Shown here in pieces: positions 34,650 through 43,845 of a DNA stretch of 64,000 bases. Source of the stretch: Myxococcota bacterium (GTDB taxonomy: Bacteria; Myxococcota; XYA12-FULL-58-9; JALHOP01). The first letter of the stretch is position 1, and every line of letters starts with the position of its first letter. The stretch lies in contig JALHOP010000007.1 in assembly GCA_022842935.1 (NCBI GenBank), forward strand, positions 203,592 through 267,591. The letters run 5' to 3'. Below the pieces are notes generated by a model. The model was not told the DNA's origin, made no database searches, and was given only the letters and a program-made list of their open reading frames with translations. A program made the position numbers and the translations under genes.

Positions 34650-36836
34650 ATGCGTCAGCTCATTCCCTTTTTTTTGGTCTGGACCGCGTGCGCTTCACCG
34701 TCGCCCACGGTCAATGACGTGTCTCTCTCTGCCTTGGTGGTCACTGGCATCACCGCCAATTCGGCGACGGTTTCATGGACCACGAACGTGACGACGCCGC
34801 GAACGGTCGAAGTCGCCACTGACGCGTCTTTCAGCGATTCTGAGAGGCTGCAGACGGACATGAATGTCATCTTCCTCACCGGCCTCGCCGCGGGCACGGA
34901 GTACTTCGTGCGTGTCACGGCCGGCACATGGGCACGAGTGGCGGCGTTCACGACGCTGCGGGGCGACACGAACGCATTGCTGGCCACACTGACGGTGGAC
35001 GGTGTGACGCCGCCGACGTTTTTGCCTGACGTGTTCGCGAATACGATCGCCGTCGACAGCAACCTCGACGCCGTGGTCGTCGCGGCCAGCGCGCAAGCGG
35101 CCACTGCGACGGTCACGGGTGGCGGCATGCAGGTGTTGTCCGGGGAGGATACGGTCGTCGAGATCACCGTCACCGCCGAAGCGGGCAACACGCAGACGTA
35201 CACGCTCACCGTGCATCGTTATCCGCAGACGTTGGGTGCCGGGTTCTCCGTGACGGGGGTGGTGGCGGTGGAAGACTCCGGCGATGCGACGGATGCGCGC
35301 GCGTACGTCTCTCAAGACACCACGACCGTGTCGGTCAGCTCGTTGTGCAGCTCGAATTGCCCCACCTTCAGCGCGACCTACCAGACGAGTCCGTACACGC
35401 TCGGTGATGCCGTCGCGCCTAACGACGGGGCGATTTTTGCGATCTCGGCGACCGACAACGTCACAGGTGTGGTGAGCACGCGGCAGTACACGATCGTCCG
35501 CAACATATTGCTGACGTTTTTGGCGCGCGACGATTCGGACAACTCGACACTGTCTCTGTCGCCTGCGTACACTCCCGGGACGAAGACCTACGCGGTGGGT
35601 CCGACGACCAGCGCCGGTCTCGTACCGATCCTGACACGGGTAGCAAGCGGCAGCGTCCTGCCCGCGACCAATACGTTCATCGGGCTGCTTCCGGGCGTGA
35701 ACAACCTCACTTTCAACGCACGCTCGTCGGCGGGAACCACGGTCGACACCTATGTTTTTCAAGCCACACATCACCGGCTGATGCCAATCAACTACGACGT
35801 CACGAACGACCGCTTCTTCTTCGGCCACTCGCGGCCGCAGCCTTTGTCCGTGTTGCCCAGCGTTTGGGCGACGAGCGGCACGGCGCCCGGCAATCCGATC
35901 ACGTTCTTCAAGCAACGGCCCAACACGCGTTACGTCTACGCGATCCACAGCGGCACGGGAAACGACGGGGTCAGTGTCGCGCGTGTGGACGTCACGGCGC
36001 CAACGAGCAACAGCAGCTCGGCCGCGACCATCGCGTTTCGCGATCGTGGCAGCGCCGTTTTCGTGCTCGACGTCGGGCCGACGTTCACGCCGACGGACAT
36101 CGTGTTTCATCCGACGCTGCCGATTTTCTACGCGTGGGCAGAGGATGGGCTCGTCTACAAGTTCCCGCTGACGGGTACGTTCATCGACGGCCCCGACAGC
36201 GGACAGCCCGGATTGCCCTTGGCACCAACGGTTCAAAACGTTGCGGATCCCTTCGGTGCCAGCGGCACACGCAAGTTGCTCATCTCTAGCGACGGCTCGT
36301 TCTTGCTGGCGGTAAATCTCGCCAGCGTCGGGCAGGTGCGGACCATGCCGCTATCCACCGCTGGCGACGCGACTGCCTTCGCACCGGCGTTCACGCTTGC
36401 GGCGGCGCCCATCGATGTGGGGCTGTCCATTGACGACGTGACCCTGTTTTTGACGACGTCGGCGGGCATCACGCGCTACCCCGTCGCTGCTGGGTTCGTG
36501 TCCTCCGCGAGCGGCAGCGATGTTTTCGCTGGCGCGTCGAGTCTCATCATGCACCCTACGCTGCGCACGCTATACCTGAGGGTCGGGACCGCGTGGCAAG
36601 CACACGCCTACGGCAGCAGTTCAGGGGTGGCGGTCAGCGCGGGCAGCGGCGGTACCCTCGGGGTGACCGCCGCATCGATCGACTGGACTGGCGCGTATTT
36701 CTACGGCCGTACAGGCCAGGACTACAGCTTGAACGTGCTCAACGCGACCAACGGCAACATCGGCGGCGGCGGCGGCGAAATCGGGGCGCTCCCCGCGGGA
36801 ACCACGAACAGCGTGCTGCTCCTCTTCACGCAATGA
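34650..36836 (+). CDS. Large lipoprotein with FN3-like and cadherin-like beta-sandwich domains and a propeller-like C-terminus
   Basis: ATG 34650 gives 728 residues starting MRQLIPFFLVWTACASPS, a lipoprotein signal with Cys14. Residues ~25-105 look like a fibronectin-III domain (TANSATVSWTTNVTTPRTVE, LAAGTEYFVRVTAG). About 110-385 contains three cadherin-like beta-sandwich modules (LLATLTVDGVTPPTFLPD, QTYTLTVHRYPQTLG, TYVFQATHHR). About 390-725 has repeated strands such as HPTLPIFYAWAEDG and DGSFLLAVNLASVG, typical of a beta-propeller. It is probably a surface protein with adhesive or binding function. Codon use has less extreme GC than neighbours, but the gene looks intact. It follows the IS91 fragment and is followed by decayed DNA. 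Confidence 0.75.
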   Translation: MRQLIPFFLVWTACASPSPTVNDVSLSALVVTGITANSATVSWTTNVTTPRTVEVATDASFSDSERLQTDMNVIFLTGLAAGTEYFVRVTAGTWARVAAFTTLRGDTNALLATLTVDGVTPPTFLPDVFANTIAVDSNLDAVVVAASAQAATATVTGGGMQVLSGEDTVVEITVTAEAGNTQTYTLTVHRYPQTLGAGFSVTGVVAVEDSGDATDARAYVSQDTTTVSVSSLCSSNCPTFSATYQTSPYTLGDAVAPNDGAIFAISATDNVTGVVSTRQYTIVRNILLTFLARDDSDNSTLSLSPAYTPGTKTYAVGPTTSAGLVPILTRVASGSVLPATNTFIGLLPGVNNLTFNARSSAGTTVDTYVFQATHHRLMPINYDVTNDRFFFGHSRPQPLSVLPSVWATSGTAPGNPITFFKQRPNTRYVYAIHSGTGNDGVSVARVDVTAPTSNSSSAATIAFRDRGSAVFVLDVGPTFTPTDIVFHPTLPIFYAWAEDGLVYKFPLTGTFIDGPDSGQPGLPLAPTVQNVADPFGASGTRKLLISSDGSFLLAVNLASVGQVRTMPLSTAGDATAFAPAFTLAAAPIDVGLSIDDVTLFLTTSAGITRYPVAAGFVSSASGSDVFAGASSLIMHPTLRTLYLRVGTAWQAHAYGSSSGVAVSAGSGGTLGVTAASIDWTGAYFYGRTGQDYSLNVLNATNGNIGGGGGEIGALPAGTTNSVLLLFTQ

Positions 36837-37068
36837 GCTCGCCACGTTGGGATCGGCGGAACTCGCTTCTGCACCTCCGCCTCCCCTCTCAGCCGCTTCC
36901 CCAAGCACGCGCCCAGGACTCGCCTCAGTTCGAGCTCCACGCCTGATTCACCTCCACACTCGGGCTACACCTTTCGCCTTTCTTGCCAAGGACGGCGAAG
37001 CCTTGCCCTTCCACCTTCACGCAGCACTCCGCGCGCTGGGCAAGGACGGTGACGCTATCGCGTACTGA

Positions 37069-37155
37069 AGGGAGGATGTCGAAGTGCGCAGACTTGCCGA
37101 GCAACGACGGTTCGACCATTTGCTCATCGAGTCGACGGGAATATCCGAGCCCATC
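37069..37155 (+). pseudogene. COG0523 (CobW/zinc metallochaperone GTPase) fragment
   Basis: About 29 codons read REDVEVRRLAEQRRFDHLLI then ESTGISEPI. This is the conserved segment of COG0523 GTPases (EVRRLAxxxRFDxLLIESTGISEP) that follows the CxCC metal motif. The Walker A part and the C-terminal domain are absent. It is directly joined to an AraC-type fragment. COG0523 proteins are often regulated by zinc and act as metallochaperones, so this remnant hints that a metal-homeostasis gene was once here. Confidence 0.65.
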
Positions 37156-37384
37156 CGAGCGGACTTTCTACCGTCGCTTCAGGAAAGCAGCGGGCGTGAC
37201 CCCGGCAACCTTCGTCGAGACCATTCGACTCGACCACGCGAAGCGACTGCTCGAGGCGGGCGCGTCGGTCAAGGTGACCGCCGCGAACGTTGGCTTTCGA
37301 TCGGAAGGCGGGTTCCGAGCTTCGTTCGTCGCGCGTTTTGGCGTGTCGCCATCGAAACATCGTCTCTTGAACGGGTCGCCATGA
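37154..37384 (+). pseudogene. AraC-family regulator, C-terminal HTH fragment
   Basis: In a different frame from the preceding COG0523 fragment, the sequence reads SERTFYRRFRKAAGVTPATF, RLDHAKRLLEAG and ANVGFRSEGGFRASFVARFG. This is the second half of an AraC-type double HTH (GlxA-like members have this form). The ligand-binding domain and the first HTH are missing. The joining of two unrelated fragments within two bases of each other marks a deletion endpoint. The bases from 37385 to 37607 contain no recognisable gene. Confidence 0.65.
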
Positions 37385-37607
37385 CGCGTGCCGAGCGGCG
37401 TCTTCTACGGAGCTCATCGCTTGTGAATAGCGCCATTGAGCGCGAAGCCGAGCTGCGCCCGACGCGACCGGACGCCATCACGACGCCGCCTGCGATTCGA
37501 GCTTCGTCTGATTCCACCTCCCCGAAGCCGGCAAGGACTTGCTGACACCCGAGTGACCTTCCCTGGAGGTCGCCGGCGATGCAACTTACGCGACGAGCGT
37601 CGTAATT

Positions 37608-40382
37608 ATGGGGGAGTCGAGTTTGTTGCTCACCGAGCGTTCTCGTTTCTTTTTGCCAATCGGGTTAATCGGGGCGCTCTTCGCGGCCTGCCATGACGAA
37701 GGCGACGACCTCGTCGGGGACTCCTATGGGGACAGCGACCTGGCGCCAAGCGACGACGTCCAAGCGGGCGATGGTGACGACGCGGGTGTTGAGGAAAGCG
37801 ACAGCACACCTGTCGATGACGACCCGCCCCCGGTCTTCGGCCTCGACGAGCGTCCGTCGCAGCAGACATGTAAGGCCTTTACAGCGCCGCCGGTGACCGA
37901 CAACATCGAGTTCGTCGACCGCTTTCCGGGCATCCGCTTCGACGCAGCAGTGTCCATGTCGCAGCGCCCCGGCGACAACTCACGCATCTACGTCAACGAG
38001 CGCGGCGGCCGCATCTACTCGTTCCCTAACGACCCAACGGCCACCGCCGCCGATAAGGCCCTCGCCCTCGACCTCTCGGACGTGCAGTACGAGGGCTGGG
38101 ACTGCTCGACGGCGGCGCTGGTCTTCCCGAACGACTTCGAGGCCGTTGACGCGGCTTACGTGGCCTACTGCCACGAGTTCGCCTCGGACGGCGGCAATCC
38201 TCACATCCAGATCCGCCTGTCGCGTTTCCGCACCGAGGATGGGGGCATGACCTTCGACCGCGATAGCGAACAGGTGCTCATAGCCATCAACTACAACGAG
38301 ACGGACGACCCCGCGGACGCCGACCCGGGCTACACACGCCCCTGCAGCCACACGGTCAACGAGAGCGGCCTACACGCGGGCAACGCCGCGCACTTCGGCA
38401 CCGATGGCTACCTCTACTGGGCAGTCGGCGACGGCGGACCACAAGGCCATTGCGGTGGTAAGCAGGCGCAACACCTGTCGACCCTCCGTGGCAAGCTCCT
38501 GCGCATCGACGTCTCGGACCTCAACAAGGCGATCGATCCGTCGTTGCTCGCGTTCAACGAGGGTTGGCAATACACTGCGGTCGACGCACCGCCGGACAAT
38601 CCGTATTACGGCACCGGCGTCGACCCGAACCCGACATACAACATCGAAGCAGGCGTCGTTCAGCCGCTCATCTACGCGCGCGGCTTTCGCAACCCGTGGC
38701 AATGGAGCTTCGATCCCGCCGACAACAGCATCTGGCTCGGCGATGTGGGCAACGGCGTTTGGGAAGAAGTGAACCGCAACGTCGTCGCCGGTGGCAACTA
38801 CGGCTGGGGCTACTTTGAGGGCTACGGCTGCGCCTCTGATAGCGGTTGGACAAACAACGAATATCCGTTCGTGGATGACGGCATCCTGAACCCGGCATGC
38901 ACCGCCTACCTGCCGCTCGTGAAGCAGCCGATGCTCCAAGTTTGCCATTCGGCGACCTACAACCGCAGCGAAACACCGGAGGACGCGCGCCTGCCGGCCG
39001 ACATCTACGGACGCGCCATCAGCGGCGGCTTGGTGTACCGCGGCACCGGCGTTCCTGCCTTCACCGGTAGCTATTTCTTCGGCGACTACTCCGAGGCTCG
39101 CATCTGGGCCGTCCGCAATGTCGATGGCATATCCGAGAACACGGGTGTTGCGTGCACGACGTCCGCCGACTGCGGGCCCGGCCTCGTGTGCAAAGCGCTC
39201 GAGATCCCGTGGGAGAACGGCATCGACCCCGACATCGACGACGACTCGCCGCCGCTCGCGAGCGACGCGCGCTGCACGGCTGACTATCAAACGGTGCAGA
39301 CGGGTGTGCCTGTCGCCTCGTTCGGACGCGACCAGGATGGTGAGATCTACGCCGTCATGCTGTACGGCGCCCCAGGCACCGGCAACGGCTGGATTGGAAT
39401 GCTCCGCGCTACAGCGGCGACCGGCGGCACCGGCGGACCACCGGCTCTGCTATCGGACACCAACTGCTTCGAGGTCGTCGACAACGCGGGCACGCCGTCG
39501 GTTGGCGGTCCCGTCGTCGACCTCATCCCATTCGAACCGGCTGCCGAGCTCTGGTCGGACGGCGCGACGAAGCGACGCTGGCTCACGGTGCCCGACAATC
39601 AGACCGTCACGCTCGACGCCAGCGGTGACTTCGAGTTCCCGCCCGGCAGCGTGCTCATCAAGGAGTTCAGCCTCTTCGGTCGGAAGATTGAGACGCGCTT
39701 CCTGGTTCGCCAGACTAATGACGACCGCTGGGCGGGTTATACCTACGAGTGGAACGACGCGGGCACCGACGCGGCTCTGGTTGCGGAGATTGGCGACGAG
39801 AAAGACTGGGGCACCGCTCCCAACGACCAGCTTTGGCACTACCCGGGCCGCTCGCAGTGCTTCCGCTGCCACAACGTCGTGGACAAGGTGACGCTAGGAC
39901 CGGAGGCCGCGCAGCTCAATCACGCAATCGAGTATCCCTCTACCGGCAGGACAGCGAACCAGATGGCGACGCTCGAGCACATCGGCCTCGTCGATACGAC
40001 GAACGATCCGGCGCCTTGGGCGAGCTTGGCCTCTATCGCGGACGAGTCACGCACTGTCGCGGAGCGCGCACGCTCCTACCTGCACGCCAACTGCTCGATC
40101 TGTCACCGCCCCAACGGACCGACATTCACCGCATCCGACATGCGCTTCAGCACGGCGTTCGCGGAGATGAACATCTGCGGCCAACAACCGAGCATCAGCG
40201 ATATGGGAGAGCCAACGTCCCGCCTGCTACTCCCCGGCGACGCCACACGATCACAGGTGTACATGCGTCCGGCTTCGACCAACGCCGCGTACCGCATGCC
40301 GCCGCTAGCGACGGACATTCCGCACGCCCAGGCACTCGAGGTGCTCGCGGCGTGGATCGAATCGATCACCGCCTGCGAATGA
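37608..40382 (+). CDS. PQQ-type sugar dehydrogenase fused to a di-haem cytochrome c domain, lipoprotein
   Basis: A 924-residue protein with a lipoprotein signal ending GALFAAC. After an acidic linker (~30-75) comes a glucose/sorbosone-dehydrogenase propeller at ~90-600: RIYVNERGGRIYSFP, GLHAGNAAHFGTDGYLYWAV, YARGFRNPWQWSFD, WLGDVGNGVWEEVN and YFFGDYSEARIW. Residues ~610-735 form a beta-rich linker (LIPFEPAAELWSDGATKRRW). The C-terminal part has two CxxCH haem sites, CFRCH (Cys751) and CSICH (Cys829), plus MPPLATD as a likely haem Met ligand region. It probably oxidises a sugar or aldose with PQQ at the cell surface and passes electrons to its own haems. Haem attachment would need the ccm genes at 48741-51299. 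No PQQ biosynthesis genes are in the window. Confidence 0.82.
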   Translation: MGESSLLLTERSRFFLPIGLIGALFAACHDEGDDLVGDSYGDSDLAPSDDVQAGDGDDAGVEESDSTPVDDDPPPVFGLDERPSQQTCKAFTAPPVTDNIEFVDRFPGIRFDAAVSMSQRPGDNSRIYVNERGGRIYSFPNDPTATAADKALALDLSDVQYEGWDCSTAALVFPNDFEAVDAAYVAYCHEFASDGGNPHIQIRLSRFRTEDGGMTFDRDSEQVLIAINYNETDDPADADPGYTRPCSHTVNESGLHAGNAAHFGTDGYLYWAVGDGGPQGHCGGKQAQHLSTLRGKLLRIDVSDLNKAIDPSLLAFNEGWQYTAVDAPPDNPYYGTGVDPNPTYNIEAGVVQPLIYARGFRNPWQWSFDPADNSIWLGDVGNGVWEEVNRNVVAGGNYGWGYFEGYGCASDSGWTNNEYPFVDDGILNPACTAYLPLVKQPMLQVCHSATYNRSETPEDARLPADIYGRAISGGLVYRGTGVPAFTGSYFFGDYSEARIWAVRNVDGISENTGVACTTSADCGPGLVCKALEIPWENGIDPDIDDDSPPLASDARCTADYQTVQTGVPVASFGRDQDGEIYAVMLYGAPGTGNGWIGMLRATAATGGTGGPPALLSDTNCFEVVDNAGTPSVGGPVVDLIPFEPAAELWSDGATKRRWLTVPDNQTVTLDASGDFEFPPGSVLIKEFSLFGRKIETRFLVRQTNDDRWAGYTYEWNDAGTDAALVAEIGDEKDWGTAPNDQLWHYPGRSQCFRCHNVVDKVTLGPEAAQLNHAIEYPSTGRTANQMATLEHIGLVDTTNDPAPWASLASIADESRTVAERARSYLHANCSICHRPNGPTFTASDMRFSTAFAEMNICGQQPSISDMGEPTSRLLLPGDATRSQVYMRPASTNAAYRMPPLATDIPHAQALEVLAAWIESITACE

Positions 40383-40621
40383 CCGTTCAGGTCGTCGAGA
40401 CCAGAACCTCGGCGACCGGTTCACGCTGTTGCGACGATCAGGCGATCGAACGGGTCACGCCGCGGCAGAGGACTGTTCGCAGCGTCAGCTGCGATCTGCG
40501 CGTCGATCGGGAGCACGCGTCCGGCTACCGCGTCATGTCATGCAGTCAGACGCGCGAGCGCATCACCATCGTTCGGTCTCGCGATAACCAGACACCTAGA
40601 ACGACGACTGAGGCAACGTAC

Positions 40622-42274
40622 ATGCGCATTCCGGACAGGACCACCCAGAGCGAGCCTTCGGGGCCGAGTCGCGTAACCCCGCTCGCAATGCCCGCGTCAC
40701 GCGTCGCCGAGCCAGCGAGACCGAACCCCATTAGCCGGATGCTCGCTGCTTGTGCTTCACGCTTGGGTGGCGGTCGGGGTCCGGCGGCGCTGGTCACCGT
40801 GCGCATGTCGCGCCCGACACTCACCTCGTGCGAGGAAATGTCGCGACAATCGCTGACCGCCCTCACCAGCGACCTCGCAAGAGCCGCAGGCCTAAAACGT
40901 GAGCCGTTGCTCGTGCTCGAGCGTGCCACGGCGCTTCGGTCGCGCGTCCCCGCGAGCGAGCTCGAGGTTCATGTCGTTGCGGCGCTTCGCTACCTCGACC
41001 AGATGTTCTCGACGGTGCGCCCGTACGCTGAAGCGTACACAGACCTTGCTCGTCAGCAGGTCGAACGTGACGGGCATCACTACGTCTCCTTCGTGCCCAC
41101 CGCGCTTTCAGCTACGCAGGCCGCGATCGATGCGGGGCTCTCCGACCCACAAGCCCAGCAGCTTGCTGCGTCCGTCATCGCACACGGCAACGATGTCCTC
41201 GCGAAGGCCGCGGATCCTCGCCTTATTGCCGTTCCCGAGCCGCGCGCGCCGGGCGAACCGGGTAACTATGAACGCAGCGTCATGGCGGCGGCGCGAGCGA
41301 GCCTGGTCCCTGGTAAGCCGCCTATCGCGTGCCTCACCGAGGCTCGCAAGGTCGTGGGCGCGGCCGGACTCGCCTACCACGGGCCAATTCTGGTTGCTGA
41401 CGATCACCCAGTTCTCGCGCCGTTTTTCCGGGAAGTTCTCGAAGGCGTTTGCGCTCGAGCGGTCGATGCGCGCAGCAGCGCGCTTCGGGACGTGCTCTCC
41501 TGGCAAGAGGTGTGTTCTGACCTCGCAAAGCCGTATGCCACTGCGACGTTCGGCCCGGAGCTCGAGGCGTTACGACAGCGTGCCCGCGATGCCGCAGCAG
41601 AGTGTCTACGTGCCATCAACATTGCGCCCTATGACGACGCTATCGCCCGCGGTGATGACGGCATTCACGAAGCCCTGTCAGTTATCGCGTTCGACCGTGG
41701 GCTCGCGAAACACGATCCGGTGCGACGGCGTCTCGCTCAGGCATATAGCGAGCTCTTCGTTCGAAGTACGTTGCAACGTCGTGAAGCAAGCTCGCTCGAT
41801 CTCGACGACTTATGGCGGAAGCTGAACGACACCGGCGCGGCCTGGAGCTCAGCGGAGGTTGCAAGCGTCGTGAATCGTGTCGCCGCGCATCAGCTCGGGC
41901 TCATCGACGCGGCAACGGAGAACCTGATCACGAACGCAACCCAGTACCAGACCCGCGACGACGCGGTCGCCGCCGCGAGAGAGGCGGCACGACTCAGCCA
42001 TCTGTACTACGAAGTTGGCGCGGTCCCGCGGCCGGAGATCTCCCAGATCGCCGCGTCTGCAGCGCAGGCGAGCAACGCGTTCCGTAGCGCGCAAGTAGCG
42101 GCCGAGGTAGAGGCGCGCAGCGCTAGCGCCTGGAGCACGGCCTACGCTGATTGGGGCGTTCGCACCCAGTACGTCCCGCGCGTCGGGGACGTTTTTCGGG
42201 GGCGCACTGTCGTGGCGGTGGAGTATGACAAAGGCGGCGGCATCAATCCCGGGTGGCGTGTGCGTTTCGCCTAG
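40622..42274 (+). CDS. Hypothetical helical protein, 550 aa
   Basis: ATG 40622 is preferred; the frame is also open from ATG 40379, which overlaps the upstream stop (ATGA), but the 243 bases in between do not look like coding sequence. The product is largely alpha-helical without signal or membrane segments: SRQSLTALTSDLARAAGLKR, ASELEVHVVAALRYLDQMFS, AAWSSAEVASVVNRVAAHQL. It ends in a small beta module (GVRTQYVPRVGDVFRGRTVV, NPGWRVRF). No family is recognised. In style it resembles the other long cytosolic-looking proteins here (13096-17694, 31933-33126), but I cannot show homology. Confidence 0.62.
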   Translation: MRIPDRTTQSEPSGPSRVTPLAMPASRVAEPARPNPISRMLAACASRLGGGRGPAALVTVRMSRPTLTSCEEMSRQSLTALTSDLARAAGLKREPLLVLERATALRSRVPASELEVHVVAALRYLDQMFSTVRPYAEAYTDLARQQVERDGHHYVSFVPTALSATQAAIDAGLSDPQAQQLAASVIAHGNDVLAKAADPRLIAVPEPRAPGEPGNYERSVMAAARASLVPGKPPIACLTEARKVVGAAGLAYHGPILVADDHPVLAPFFREVLEGVCARAVDARSSALRDVLSWQEVCSDLAKPYATATFGPELEALRQRARDAAAECLRAINIAPYDDAIARGDDGIHEALSVIAFDRGLAKHDPVRRRLAQAYSELFVRSTLQRREASSLDLDDLWRKLNDTGAAWSSAEVASVVNRVAAHQLGLIDAATENLITNATQYQTRDDAVAAAREAARLSHLYYEVGAVPRPEISQIAASAAQASNAFRSAQVAAEVEARSASAWSTAYADWGVRTQYVPRVGDVFRGRTVVAVEYDKGGGINPGWRVRFA

Positions 42275-42400
42275 CCGCCGGCCGTCGTTGTCTTGGCGTG
42301 GTGGCTCGGAACTCGGCTAGTGCTCCCGCAGGGCATCCGATGGCTAAGCTCCATGTCACGACCAGCAACCGTGACGGTAGCCTCGGCGTAAACCGCTCGC

Positions 42401-43825
42401 TCACGTCCCGCAAAACGTCGCGCGCACGACCTCGTCGGGTGTTGGTGGCTGAGCGTACGTCGCAAGCTCGGGCCGCCGCTCGTACGGCGCGCGCACCACC
42501 GCGAGGAGCTCATCGAAGGTACCGAGGTCCCCAGTCAGGGCCGCTGCCAGCGCCGCCTCGACGCGATGATTTCGGCAGATGTAGACCGGGTTGACGGCGC
42601 GCATCGAGGCGTCGTCGTGTCCAGAACGCGCACGCCGCGCACGCCATGCGTCGCGCCAGTCACCTAGCGCCTCGGGAACGTCGCCTTCCGCCAGCGCCCG
42701 AAAGGTATTCGTGAAGTCGAGCTTGGCCGCCGTCATGCGCTCGAGCAGGTCGGTCACCAGGTCTTGATCTCCGTCTTCAGAGCCAGCCAAGCCGAGCTTT
42801 GCGCGCATCGCCTCGTCGTAGCGAGCTTCGAAGGCACCAGGAAACTCGTCGATCGCGCGCTGCAGCCGATCGATCGCGACCGCCTCATCGGTGTCCGCGA
42901 TAGGAAGCAGGCTTTGAGCTAGCCGCGCCATATTCCATTGCGCGATACGCGGTTGATTCGCATACGCGTAACGCCCTGCACGGTCGATCGAGCTGAAGAC
43001 GGTGTTGGGATGGTAGACGTCCATGAAAGCACACGGACCGTAGTCGATGGTCTCCGCAGAAATGGACATGTTGTCGGTGTTCATGACGCCATGGATGAAG
43101 CCGACGCTTTGCCACTTGGCGACGAGGGCCGCCGTCCGCTGAAGCACGACTTCGAGGAGCGCGACATAACGATCGGATCGTTCGGCGATCTCTGGGTACA
43201 AACGCGCGATTGCATAGTCAGCAAGGAGGCGTAGCCCGTCGATGTCACCCCGCGCCGCGAAATGCTCGAAGGTACCAACGCGCAGGTGGCCGAGCGCGAC
43301 ACGTGCGAGGACAGCGCCGGGTAGCGGCCCCTCCTGACGTGCGACCTGTTCGCCAGTCGCCACAGCGGACAGTACGCGGGTGGTCGGCACGCCGAGAGCG
43401 AACATCGCCTCGCTTACCACCAGCTCCCTTAGGACCGGCCCGAGTGCAGCGCGTCCGTCGCCGCCGCGCGAGAACGGTGTGCGTCCGGATCCTTTGAGAT
43501 GGATATCGTACCGATTGCCGTCGCGTCCGATGGTCTCGCCCAACAGAATGGCGCGTCCGTCGCCCAGTTGTCCCGCCCAGTTTCCGAATTGGTGCCCGGA
43601 GTAGGCCATGGCAACGGGTTCGGCGCCCGGCGGAAGCTCGTTGCCCGCTATTGCGGACACACCTTCGGCACTTGCAAGCCAGTCGGGCTCGATGTCGAGC
43701 GTGCTAGCCAGCGCTGCGTTGAGTCGCAGCAACGTCGGCCTAGCAACCGGTGTCGGCGGCACACGCGCGTAGAATCGCGATGGGAGACGGGCGAACGAGT
43801 TGTCGAAGCGAATGGGAGCTCGCAT
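42401..43825 (-). CDS. selO: Protein adenylyltransferase SelO (YdiU/UPF0061 family)
   Basis: A 474-residue protein with the full SelO layout. YSGHQFGNWAGQLGDGRAIL is the conserved N-terminal block. DIHLKGSGRTPFSRGGDGRA carries the Lys that contacts ATP phosphates. FIHGVMNTDNMSISAETIDY supplies the metal-binding Asn/Asp, DYGPCAFMD follows, and the C-terminal end is TFCGT. SelO is a pseudokinase-fold enzyme that transfers AMP to Ser/Thr/Tyr of proteins in redox control. The terminal Cys replaces the selenocysteine of eukaryotic homologues, as usual in bacteria. It lies 20 bases from the hydrolase gene upstream on the same strand, so the two may be co-transcribed. Confidence 0.95.
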   Translation of the reverse strand: MRAPIRFDNSFARLPSRFYARVPPTPVARPTLLRLNAALASTLDIEPDWLASAEGVSAIAGNELPPGAEPVAMAYSGHQFGNWAGQLGDGRAILLGETIGRDGNRYDIHLKGSGRTPFSRGGDGRAALGPVLRELVVSEAMFALGVPTTRVLSAVATGEQVARQEGPLPGAVLARVALGHLRVGTFEHFAARGDIDGLRLLADYAIARLYPEIAERSDRYVALLEVVLQRTAALVAKWQSVGFIHGVMNTDNMSISAETIDYGPCAFMDVYHPNTVFSSIDRAGRYAYANQPRIAQWNMARLAQSLLPIADTDEAVAIDRLQRAIDEFPGAFEARYDEAMRAKLGLAGSEDGDQDLVTDLLERMTAAKLDFTNTFRALAEGDVPEALGDWRDAWRARRARSGHDDASMRAVNPVYICRNHRVEAALAAALTGDLGTFDELLAVVRAPYERRPELATYAQPPTPDEVVRATFCGT

Positions 43826-43845
43826 GGCGCACCTTACCTTGCGCT

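Larger units (their letters stand above)
36837..37607. other. Decayed intergenic region
   Basis: About 770 bases between two large lipoprotein genes. Apart from the COG0523 and AraC fragments at 37069-37384, I see only open frames without family resemblance and a GCCTTGCCCTTCCACC stretch followed by inverted GGCAAGGAC pieces near 36985-37050. No promoter for the gene at 37608 is evident. Confidence 0.5.

Noticed and set aside
39749-40621. Extension of the 40622-42274 gene back to 39749
   Set aside because: The frame is open, but most of it lies inside the sugar dehydrogenase gene, and the part after 40382 lacks coding character. It is treated as a shadow frame.
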